A program made the translations under genes and the position numbers. This document shows, in pieces, positions 37,654 through 46,604 of a stretch of 64,000 nt of DNA. Under the pieces are notes generated by a model. The model was not told where the DNA came from. It made no database searches and was given only the letters and a program-made list of their open reading frames with translations. Within the stretch, counting starts at the first letter, position 1. Every line of letters begins with the position of its first letter. The DNA is taken from the NCBI GenBank assembly GCA_024663395.1, contig JANFAH010000001.1:4154001-4218000 (forward strand), written 5' to 3'. Origin of the DNA: Pisolithus tinctorius. Taxonomy: Eukaryota; Basidiomycota; Agaricomycetes; Boletales; Pisolithaceae.

Positions 37654-37689
37654 CCCAGTGAAAACTCGACATGTCCGGGCGTGGCCAGA
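37654..37689 (+). repeat. left terminal inverted repeat (36 bp)
   Basis: Exact reverse complement of 45255-45290. Starts CCCAGTGAAAAC and ends GGCGTGGCCAGA read inward; homology fades just inside. Confidence 0.95.
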
Positions 37690-37790
37690 AATGCTGCGTT
37701 ATGAATTTCCTATTTAGGACTATTATCCATTCTTAGTTTTTGTTACTCGATCTGATAATGCAACTTTTTTGCGACGCGAAGTCCGCATTG

Positions 37791-37856
37791 ATGCGATGGT
37801 CGATAGCAAAAAAGCAAAGCAACACTTTACTAGCTTTACTTCGCATGCATGCGAAG
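37791..37856. repeat. left subterminal ATGCGA/TCGCAT motifs with 18-bp palindrome
   Basis: ATGCGA at 37791 and 37849 and TCGCAT at 37841. The last two form part of a perfect 18-bp palindrome CTTCGCATGCATGCGAAG at 37839-37856. The same hexamer clusters at the right end. In CACTA elements such subterminal repeats bind the second transposition protein; that role here is inference. Confidence 0.65.
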
Positions 37857-37906
37857 CTTTTCTTTGCCTTGTCCTCCGCAACTTTCCACCAACTGTTGTA
37901 CTCGCT

Positions 37907-40900
37907 ATGGACCAATACAATTGCGTCTGCACGAAATACGGCTTCGGGCACTTGCACAAGGTGTCCACCCGTACTACGTGGCTACAACATCTCAATGAAG
38001 CACCAACAAATGAAGAAAGGCAACGTATACGTTTGGCAAGACTCTTGGGAGAGCGCGTTTCCAATATACCAGCTGCCCCAGGCGCACCAGACTCACCACA
38101 GGCTTTTGATGATTCTGTGCCCCCCAGTGTTCGTAGGGCTGAGGCGCGCCGTGGACTAGCCAAACGAGCCAAGGAAAACAAGGACCCTAACCATTTCATA
38201 GGACGGCGCAAGTGCGCCAAAAACGCCCAAGTGCATCTGGAAAATAATACAGAACTCGAGGTATGTTTTATCATCAACTTACTGATTGTACAATGTAACT
38301 TCTACCATTTCAGAATCTCCACCCGCCTGATGGCGATAGACCTGCTTCACCTTCTCATTTTCCCAACGAAAATACGCCTGCCTTGCCTCGTCATTTTCCT
38401 GACGAAAGTATGCCTGACTTGCCTCCTCGTTTTCCCGATGAAAATACGCCCGATTCACCTCCTCATTTCCCCGACGAAAATATGCCTGATTCGCCTCCTC
38501 ATTTCCCCGACGAAAATATGCCCGATTCGCCTCCTCATTTCCCTGACGAAAATATGCCCGACTCGCCTCCGCATCCCGTGCAGGTCGAAATCCTCTATGA
38601 ACGTCGCCCACGTCCCACAATCGACCTTTCAGAATTGCAGGAGAAAGCTGTTCTTCGGGTACTAAAGGATACACTTCATTTTATCACAGCTCTTTCCCAA
38701 GCGACTTTAGAAGATCCTATCGTGAAGCTGAGTACAGAGTCATTGATACGCCTTCGTAATCCACCCCACCTTCCCATGTCAATCGATAATCCTGGCCACC
38801 AGCACAGCATATCCGTATATCTTGCTACGGAGCATTCATCGCAGGAGACATACGAAAAAGTTTGCTGGTCGACGATTCGAAACTTTCCTACTGCAAATGG
38901 TATCGACGATGTACTATCATTCTACAAGGTCGAAACTCTCATAGTGCGTCTTACGGGTATCGAGCATGTCCAGCACGACATGTGCCCCGACAGCTGCGTT
39001 GCATTCACAGGGCCCTATGTTGACCTCGGAGAATGTCCCATCTGCGGGTCTTCTCGCTGGAATCAGCAGCGCTTGCAGGGCACCAGCGGGCGTAACAAGA
39101 CCCCCGCTAAGACGTTCACTACTATTCCTTTAGGACCACAGCTGCAGGCGCTCTATCGCAATCCTGCCCAGGCTCGCGACATGCGCTACCTGTATGAGCG
39201 CACTCAGCAGGTTCTAGCAGAACTCCGAGAGACCGGATTGATATCAATAATCGATGACATCGTTGCAGGCAAGTTCCGAGAAACTAGATTTACATCATTA
39301 ACTGATGATGTCGCTGCAGGGTGGGACTATCTCGGCGTTGTTCTGGATGGCGAAATCCAGGAGAACGATATCGTCCTGTCGGTTTCACTCGATGGCGCTC
39401 AATTATACGAGAGCAAACAGTCTGACTGTTGGCTCTATATCTGGATCATCCTCAACCTATCTCCTGACAAGCGGTACAAGAAAACGCACGTTCTTCCTGG
39501 TGGGTTTATACCCGGACCAAACAAACCCAAGAACCTCGATTCCTTTCTCTTCATTGGCATGCATAACCTCTCTGCACTTCAATCTGAGGGCCTTCGCATA
39601 TGGGACTCATCGCGCGATACCGAGTTTCAAGCAAATTTATATCTCCTGTTCACAACGGCCAATGGGCCAGGGCTTGTTTATTGGGATGGAATGGTTGGTC
39701 ATAGCAGCAAAAATGGATGCCGCATGTACTGCCCAACACCAGGCCGACGAAAGACTCACGGAACACATTATTATCCGGCACTCCTGCGACCGCGTGACAA
39801 TTGCCCTTCTGGAAGTAACCACCCCGACATTGACGTCTTTCGCCTTCCTCTCGGTGGCTCTGGTGACTACGCAGAGAACCTCCACCTTATTGTCAGTTCT
39901 CCTAGCCAACGACAGTGGGATAAGCGTAAAACTGAGACCGGGATCACCAAGCCGCCTCTGATTTTAGGCTTGAAGCCGACACGATCGCTCGGAGTGCCAC
40001 TCTGTATGACAACGGACCTGATGCATCTCGCCGGTAATCTCTCGGACCTCTTTTTATCTCTGTGGCGAGGTACGATCGAATGCGCTCCTACTGACGCCAA
40101 GGAGTCTTGGGATTGGGCTGTATTTCGTGATGAGGACATGTGGTCTGCGCACGGACTGGCGGTCGAACAGGCTGGCTCCTACATCCCGGGCTCTTTCGAT
40201 CGCAAGCCGCGGAACATCGCAGAGAAACTCAACACCGACTACAAGACCTGGGAATTCCACCTGTATATCTTTTGTCTCGCACCTGCACTCCTTTATCAAA
40301 TACTTCCTGAGCGCTATTGGACCAACTTCTGCAAGCTCGTTCGCGGCATTCAAATCATGTCCCAGCACCGTATCAAGAAGGAGGATCTCGAGCACGCTTA
40401 TGTGCTCTTTTGTTGCTGGGAGCGTGACTTTGAGCTTTTGTACTATAAACTACAGGAGAACCGTCTGCATTTCGTACGCCCGTGTGTTCATCAAGTCCTC
40501 CACCTCGTGACAGAGACGATGCACAAGGGACCCCCAATAACATATGCGCAGTGGACAATGGAGCGAACAATTGGTAATCTGGGCCAAGAAATCCGCCAAC
40601 CTTCGCAGCCATATGCAAACCTTGCACAAGAAGGTGTACGACGAAGCAGGGTAATTATTTCCTTGTTTTTCAGGGTATTGAATGAAACTGACAACGAACT
40701 AAGGTAAACGCGTTACTCGCGAGCATGCCAGAGCTCAACGACAGCGGCGCAAGAGGTCCTCCCCGCCTCTCTGTACAGCTAGGCGGAGGATATGTGCTAC
40801 TCTTCAAACGAGACAAACGACCGTGGCTTCCCGAAGGACAAGATGCGCTTGTCATAGCCCAATTCCTGGGAGGTCTACAGCAGTTCCAGCGGTGGGCTCG

Positions 40901-41430
40901 CCTACAGCTCCCCAATGGCCAAGTCGTGCGATCACTGTGGTGAGAGCAGTTGAAACAGCCAGAAAAACTTCGTGTGTCCCGGAATGTCAAGGTGAAATCG
41001 TTTTTTTTTTCATTCGAGAATGATTCTAACAGGATAAAAGTTTATACATGCAGGTCAGGAACATTTTGGTGAGGTCTGATATTTCGCGAGGCTGGCTACA
41101 AGAATGCCAGTCAGTGGACAAATGCCAGATCGCAACGGATTCGTCAACGTCGCGCTCATTCGACTCTACACTCCTCCCGACGACTCCCTTCTCCTCCTCT
41201 CATCGCAAACTGTCGTCTCATCGAAGCTCACTGAAGAAATCATCGTTGTCGATGTGAAGAAGATCAAGAGCGTCATCGGGATGATCCCACACAAGCCAAC
41301 ACTCGCGTCGGGAATCACAGAAGACCGCTATTTCGTTGTAGAAAAGCCGGGTCTGGATGTCCTACAGCTCGGTATACAGTACAATTCAAATCGTGATGAT
41401 GATGACGACGAGGGAGACGACATGGAATAG
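37907..41430 (+). CDS. Tnp2-like transposase, interrupted by two in-frame TGA codons
   Basis: Starts MDQYNCVCTKYGFGHLHKVS with a short Cys/His element. An in-frame intron (about 38262-38320) leads to six 12-residue FPDENMPDSPPH repeats. The catalytic region shows LSVSLDGAQLYESKQSDCWL, LNLSPDKRYKKTHVLPGGFI followed by PGPNKPKNLDSF, and WDGMVGHSSKNGCRMYCPTP, the Tnp2 family pattern. The long exon ends near 40649; the next exon starts VNALLASMPELNDSGARGPP. In that exon TGA at 40941-40943 splits SLW from EQLKQPEKLRVSRNVK. After an intron, GQEHFGEV is split by a second TGA at about 41081 from YFARLATRMPV. The tail FVNVALIRLYTPPDDSLLLL ... YFVVEKPGLDVLQLG matches agaric homologues as I remember them. 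Without read-through the protein ends at 40943. Confidence 0.85.
38356..38571 (+). repeat. 36-bp tandem repeat (6 units) in transposase
   Basis: Six head-to-tail 36-bp units encoding H/R-F-P-x-E-x-x-P-x-x-P-P. The last three units are nearly identical, the first three more diverged. The opposite strand is also open over this stretch, a by-product of the repeat. Confidence 0.93.
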
Positions 41431-41642
41431 TTACTCTTAGAAACATCCCAATGAATCCATTTGCTGCATGTCTCGATATCCGGGCTGTGAACATTTGAAT
41501 TGATCAATCGATTGCAAATCGGTACATAGTACAACATGGATCGCAAGGACAATGGTACATAGCATCAATATGAAAGCAGAGTAGCGTCAACGAGACACCG
41601 AGTAGCATCAGAGGGTATGAAGAAATGTATGAACGTAAACCT

Positions 41643-42407
41643 CTAAGGTGATTCTAATTTAAAACGTTTTGGTTCGTCGGCCTTGCTTGCACTCATGTCC
41701 GCCTCCCTAAGTTTCCTCTTGGCCACGTTCATAGGGATTTTGAACGGATCGAAGGGGGTGATGCGGTAGGCCCAAGGCTTACGCTCGTAAGTGTCGGGGG
41801 GCGCATTCGGATTGCCCAAGTGTCTAGGAAGGATTCTGCACGGAGATGCAGAGATACGTTCAAATCTTGAAAACAAAATCAACTGTAAATTCCCAATAAT
41901 CTTAAGAATTCACGTACTTTGGAAGTTCATTCTCGGTTTTCAAGCCTTGTGAAGTCGCTTCAGCATCAGCGCGTCCAGCACATTGCCAGGTAAGCTCGTT
42001 GCGGGCCTCATCGAGCCTACTATCTGCTGTACAGACTCGGTGGTACGCCTCTTGGAGCCTGATAGATCCCTCGTATGCTTGCATAAAGATCTTCCGCGCG
42101 ACGTCGAGTTCGAGACTAGCTTCCTCGACTTTGTTTAAGGCAATCTCCTCCAGTGACGAGTCCACGTCAGCCGGCTGACTGGAAAAATAACTTAGCAACC
42201 CCAGCTTAATTAAAACCGGAAGACTTACTTGTCCCGTTGGGGTGGAGTGGTAAGATTCTTCAAACGAAAGACGATTTTTTTTGGGCCAGGCATTGCGATG
42301 TCGATTGTAAAACAGTGGGTGTTCCAATCAGATATGAATCCGTCGACCTTGAGGTATATAACGTCCTGCACTGCATCGAGGACGCGTGTCAGGGACTCGG
42401 ATGACAT
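41643..42407 (-). CDS. unknown transposon-borne gene (cargo or accessory factor)
   Basis: Three exons: MSSESLTRVLDAVQDVIYLK with DGFISDWNTHCFTIDIAMPG and PGPKKIVFRLKNLTTPP; then QPADVDSSLEEIALNKVEEA in a helical, coiled-coil-like segment rich in Glu/Ala/Leu; then LPRHLGNPNAPPDTYERKPW and a basic C-terminus ending ADEPKRFKLESP. Introns about 42230-42182 and 41919-41834, both with good GT..AG signals and in-frame joins. The reading frame has no stop, unlike the two neighbouring genes in the element. No family recognised. Its convergent/divergent placement between the two other genes suggests it travels with the element. It could alternatively be a captured host gene. Confidence 0.65.
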
Positions 42408-42546
42408 GGTGAAGATTTAAGGGACACTAAACCTGGGCGCGTGACTATAGGGGTGTCACACGTACGCGTACGTGTCTTCTGCAGTCTACCATCTACTCGT
42501 CTTCCCATCACATCGCCTGACGCGTCCAAGCGCGACTCTACGCACA

Positions 42547-44670
42547 ATGGGCACGACGGGAACTCAAACGATGCTTCTAAACGACTTTGGTCAAGTGGAC
42601 ACCCCGACGATGCAGCCAGATCACTATAATTTCTCACAGTCATTAAATGACTTTAGCATTTTTCCGATGGCGGGCGAGGCAACCACGTCCGCACTGTCCC
42701 CATTTCACAGTGTAAGCTACACATTTTTCGAGTCAGTTTGACTGATCCCTCTGTTTTAGGGCGCATATAGTCATCCCAGCTTGAAGCAGATTGCAGTACT
42801 ACAAGAGCGCAACAAAGTACTCGAGTCACAAGTTTTCAAATTGACTGTCGAAAATAATACTCTACGGTAACGTTTAACTGACACATCTGGCTAACTTTGG
42901 ATTGACAGATGCAGGGGCGCGTTCCAGCACCTAGCAGGTGCAGTCGGCTTACGTGAAACAGACCCAGCGCGGTTTGATACGACGATGGTCCCACAGTCAT
43001 CTCTGAGCGATTCTACACGCCCAACACCCGAAACTCATCCGAAAATCCGTTTCTGGGATCAAAGCGATTGGAACGCTTTCCTTGAGTCGTCTGAGGGACG
43101 ACTTAGCATGTGTGGGACGCTTGGTTTCCTCGAGGAAGACAACGGCGATCCACCATCTGACAGCACAGCGAAAGCCATCCGTAAGACGCTTCGAGGAGGG
43201 TGGGCAGAACTAGCTAACCGCAAACTGGCTCCAAAATCTTGGGGTCGGTTGTGCGCAAGTGGTAGGCAATTGACTCACAACCTGATGGAAAGCGCGTTCC
43301 CACTTTTCAGATTTGCAAAGAACGGCTGGAAGCTAGACTACTTAGCGAGCAACTCATACCCCGCGTGGCGGAAGACCCATCTGGACAGTGAAGGAAATTG
43401 GAAAACGAAAAAATCTCAGGACTGCGAAGATGACGACGACGATATGGAGATGGACAGGAAGGACAAGAAACGGAAATTAGTCGAAGCTAATGTTAAGGCA
43501 GAAACACCAGGTAAAAGAATGAAAGGTGAGTATCTTTCATGCAATCTCAATGAACCGCGGTGTAAGCCAGTTTTTAAGAGGACCACAAAATTGATGACAC
43601 CGGTTTGACGGTGTCAATCCTCTCTCCAAAATTGTCATCATCTCCGCCTGTCGTCCCATCTGTCGCGGAAGGCGCAACCTCGATGGCATTACCGTCTCCG
43701 CCTGTCAGCAAGACGTCCCACCTCCCATCTGTCGCAGAAGGCGCAGCCTCGATGGCATTACCGTCTCCACCTGTCAGCAACACTTCCCACCTCCCATCTG
43801 TCGCGGAAGGCACAACCTCGATGGCATTACCGTCTCCGCCTGTCAGCAAGACGTCCCACCTCCCATCTGTCGCAGAAGGCGTAGCCTCGATGGCATTACC
43901 ATCTCCGCCTGTCAGCAACACTTCCCACCTCCCATCTGTCGCGGAAGGCGCAACCTCAATGGCATTACCGTCTCCGCCTGTCAGCAAGACGTCCCACCTC
44001 CCATCTGTCGCGGAGGAAATGACATGCACAAACGAGAGGGAGAATGTGCCGTGCACGCCCCAACCGGAGCCAGAGCCAGTCACCATCGTTCCTACCAAGA
44101 TATCAGTTAACCCACTGTGAGTATACCCACGAATAGGAACCTTTTCTGACGATGTTCCTTAGAGCATGCTTGGCGATCGCTGCCAACAAGGCCCGGGAGT
44201 CCCTACCCGAGCTTCTGAGTGACCCGAATGGCAGCAAGATAGAGAATGAAGGATTGCCGATTCCATCGACGACCACCAAGTCTGCCAAGGGCAATGTGAA
44301 GGTGCCCGGGAGGATGCGACCCAGTCCAACAAAGAACGGACGGTATGTTTAAATCCTTACTATTGTTCATCTGACATATTGGATTATCAGAAACCTGTGC
44401 GCACTTTGATGGCTCAAGAGAATTCAACCGAATGGAACAACGGAGGACTTCCAGAAATACTATAACTCGCTTTCTGCGGACAAAGTCAAGGTATTGTCTA
44501 CTTCTTTCAACTGCCCTCACCGCTAACGGAGGACGTATTTTAGTCCTACGTCGACGAGGCTGCGAGTTTGGTAAAGTAGCCGTTAGTTGTGATGATTTCG
44601 CACTAACAGAGTATAGGTTAAAAGCGGCGGCTGGGACCCAAAGACTATATGCAATGGCACCGTCTACTGA
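42547..44670 (+). CDS. transposon-borne second gene, putative DNA-binding partner, in-frame TGA at 44407
   Basis: Starts MGTTGTQTMLLNDFGQ. Exon 2 holds a leucine-zipper-like coiled coil (LKQIAVLQERNKVLESQVFK). A conserved-looking core follows: IRFWDQSDWNAFLESSEGRL, AIRKTLRGGWAELANRKLAP with SWGRLCASGRQL, and ENGWKLDY-like FAKNGWKLDYLASNSYPAWR. A basic region (DRKDKKRKLVEA) and five 23-residue repeats come next, then a C-terminal module DFQKYYNSLSADKVKSYVDE ending GGWDPKTICNGTVY, vaguely HMG-like in pattern. Introns about 42716-42759, 42869-42909, 43526-43576, 44117-44160, 44343-44390, 44491-44543 and 44572-44617. The frame is broken only by TGA 44407-44409 between CAL and WLKRIQPNG; annotated strictly, the CDS ends there. 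Similar two-gene layouts exist in CACTA elements (TnpA-type partner); this equivalence is inferred. Confidence 0.65.
43659..44003 (+). repeat. 69-bp tandem repeat (5 units plus partial)
   Basis: Five full 69-bp units, each encoding SVAEGxxSMALPSPPVSxTS + HLP. The variable residue alternates Lys/Asn/Lys/Asn/Lys, so a 138-bp dimer appears to have been duplicated. A partial sixth unit follows to about 44018. Confidence 0.94.
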
Positions 44671-44688
44671 GGACAAGTACTCAAGTTA

Positions 44689-44799
44689 TCGCATTCGTTT
44701 TTACATTATTCCCCTCGCATTCGTCTCGCATTCAAGCTATCGCTATATCACTTCGGACTCGCATACTTCTCGCACCCGTCCACAATTGTTCGCTCGCAT
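44689..44799. repeat. right subterminal TCGCAT motif cluster
   Basis: Five same-orientation TCGCAT hexamers at 44689, 44715, 44726, 44759 and 44794, three followed by TCGT. Looser variants (TCGCAC, CCGCAT, TGCATTCG) continue to about 44910. Mirrors the motifs at the left end. Confidence 0.75.
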
Positions 44800-45254
44800 T
44801 CGTTTCGCTTTCATACCCAACCTGTAATTAACCCGCATTTGTGTCGCAATGATTCCCCCGCACACGCCTTGTTTTCAAGACATTTTCATTAATTTATTCT
44901 GCATTCGTCTCCCCATGCTAGAGTCGTCTCCATGGACAGCCAGTAGGGGGTAGTGTGTACTAGTTATTGTAGCAATGCAAATGATATTGGTGCATGTATG
45001 GCAATATTTTGTATAAACCGCAAAGCCAGTAATAATCATATCCAGTGAGATTCGAGTAGATTTCATGAGCGCGCAGCGTGCACTGAAGAATATGTTGGAA
45101 TGTGACAGTTTATTTTGGTGGTAAAATTCTAACATATGGTCATGCCAAGTACTGCCCCAACATTTAGCAAATATAAGAATCGTCCAGTTTTATTTCGGAA
45201 CATGTTCTCTCGTGGTATAATTCCGACGTCCGCTCCGACTCATATTTGGTCATG

Positions 45255-45290
45255 TCTGGCCACGCCCGGACATGTCGAGTTTTCACTGGG
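45255..45290 (-). repeat. right terminal inverted repeat (36 bp)
   Basis: Exact reverse complement of 37654-37689; outer end reads CACTGGG followed by the GATGAAT duplication. Confidence 0.95.
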
Positions 45291-45297
45291 GATGAAT
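45291..45297. repeat. right target-site duplication GATGAAT
   Basis: Identical to 37647-37653 and immediately outside the right terminal inverted repeat. Confidence 0.85.
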
Positions 45298-45395
45298 GGT
45301 TGACTGCAGTGACCGTGCTATGTACCCGGAAAAGGAAACCAAGATCGTCCATCCGCTGAGAACTCATTATGTAATTGGTACAACGCAACAGACTT

Positions 45396-45453
45396 AGCGG
45401 TTTCGAGCCTGCGAGAGCTCTCATCAGGGGGCTTGATCGCTACCCCGACCGCT
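45396..45453 (-). ncRNA. type III hammerhead ribozyme, copy A
   Basis: Minus-strand 58-nt motif with every core nucleotide. In order: stem III AGCGG; UC cleavage dinucleotide; stem I GGGG with loop UAGCGAUCAAG and CCCC; core CUGAUGA; stem II GAGC, loop UCUCGCAG, GCUC; core GAAA; stem III CCGCU. All three helices pair perfectly (5, 4 and 4 bp). Stem III is the open end, so this is circular type III. Predicted self-cleavage is after the C of GGUC. Identified by eye; no covariance search or assay was possible. Confidence 0.88.
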
Positions 45454-46286
45454 GCCCTCCCAATCCTGGTAAAGGCACTCGGCTTTGAAGAAAGTAAATG
45501 AGTACTTACCACTTGTTCGCTGCAGCGGGTTATCTTAAGCAATTGAGGCGATCTTCAACTCACACACTGGTCTAAACTACGATCACACTGGTCTAGATTA
45601 CAATCATTCGATCCCGCCCGCTGGGGTTGCCTTGATGAATTGAGGAAACCTTCAAATTGCTCATGCGGGCAGGGGAGGAGAGAAGCACACCGGTCTACAC
45701 TACGGTCACACCGGAGTCCCGTCGGGGCCGAGCCACGAAAGGATCGAGAGTATCACACGCAAAGGGAGTACGTACCATGAACTTCTGGGCGACACGGAGC
45801 TCCGCGTCGAGGGTCTCGGACATCCATAGTCGTGCTTGGGGTCTGTCGGGGCCGTGCTACCATCATGGACGATGGTCATTGTCCGTCGCAAGGTCAGCCA
45901 CCCTGATACAGGTAGGCGAGTGTCTAGTACTCACGCCCAACGTTTCAACTATCAAGATCGTAACTTGAGCGGAGACTGCCTAATTTTTCTGGATCTAATG
46001 TCGGCTAGAACTGGCTGGCGTGGCGAACGAGAGACGGGTGTGTTATGTTATGCGGTCGGATACCCCAGTGGTCAAGGAGAGGAAGAATAGGCTGAGCGAG
46101 AAGCCAAAGGGGCATCTGGCGAGGTATGGGTAGTGATAGTAACGAGCAGAGAACAACCGGCCAGCGCATGCCTCTTGATATACCAGTTGGGGCGGCTGAC
46201 AATATTTGTAGTGTGTTTTTGGGTGTGTTGACTCTGTTGAATAAATGCTAACGATCCCCTATCAGGCGTACGCGTTCGTCACGTGA
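45396..46286 (-). repeat. hammerhead-bearing dispersed repeat, copy A
   Basis: About 890 bp, related over its whole length to 53730-54634 in the opposite orientation, with scattered substitutions and several indels. Read on the minus strand it has a TATA-like box (46184-46177), a long stretch without a convincing ORF, three copies of a ~24-nt motif containing TAGACCRGTGTG, an intron-like GTAAGT...CCAG segment and, at the very end, a hammerhead ribozyme. Homology with copy B stops exactly at the ribozyme's outer stem. No direct-repeat LTR partner is seen nearby. Confidence 0.85.
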
Positions 46287-46604
46287 TTCACGTGACTGTG
46301 TTATTTGAGATTTGATTTGTTGACTGTTAAATGTTAAACGTTCGCCCACGGAGCAGTATCCAATCATCTGGTTGTGCATTATGGCTTGGACCTCTGAAGA
46401 GGCGCAAATTGAAATATTTACTGGTAAAAAGCCCCTATAAATCTCTGGCGTGTTGCGACAACAATTGTGATCAAGAAAATTATCCGTACCAGTGCGCGAG
46501 TAATGTGCGATGCATTGACGAGACCCACACATCATGGCCCATACAAAATCATCTACACAAATGGAGAATATAGAGCGGTTGTACATCCGGGTAACTTAAT
46601 TATA
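46287..46604. other. intergenic between repeat copy A and amidohydrolase gene
   Basis: No gene or repeat recognised. Just outside the repeat boundary is a CACGTG-containing stretch, with the E-box palindrome at 46289-46294. Short frames here have no recognisable product. Confidence 0.35.

Larger units (their letters stand above)
37654..45290. mobile_element. 7.6-kb Tnp2-like (CMC/CACTA-related) DNA transposon, complete ends
   Basis: Bounded by perfect 36-bp terminal inverted repeats that begin CCCAGTGAAAACTCG, and flanked on both sides by the direct repeat GATGAAT (7 bp). Inside, in order: a Tnp2-family transposase gene (plus), a small unknown gene (minus), a second large gene with tandem repeats and a DNA-binding-like C-terminus (plus), and clustered subterminal TCGCAT motifs. 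Perfect ends and target duplication argue for a recent single insertion. Transposase family points to the CMC superfamily, whose usual 2-4-bp target duplications differ from the 7 bp seen here. Coding frames carry three in-frame TGA codons, so this copy is probably not autonomous now. Confidence 0.88.

Noticed and set aside
38279..38674. 131-codon minus-strand ORF across the transposase repeat
   Set aside because: It is the mirror of the 36-bp tandem repeat on the coding strand; its own translation is just a repeated unit with no start or intron logic.
43574..44098. 174-codon minus-strand ORF
   Set aside because: Entirely produced by the opposite strand of the 69-bp tandem repeats.
37654..45290. 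Classing the transposon as KDZ (Kyakuja/Dileera/Zisupton)
   Set aside because: The transposase shows Tnp2-type motifs (DGAQLYESK, PGPNKPKNLDSF, GHSSKNGCRMYC) and lacks the KDZ Cys-rich and catalytic patterns; target duplication is 7 not 8 bp.
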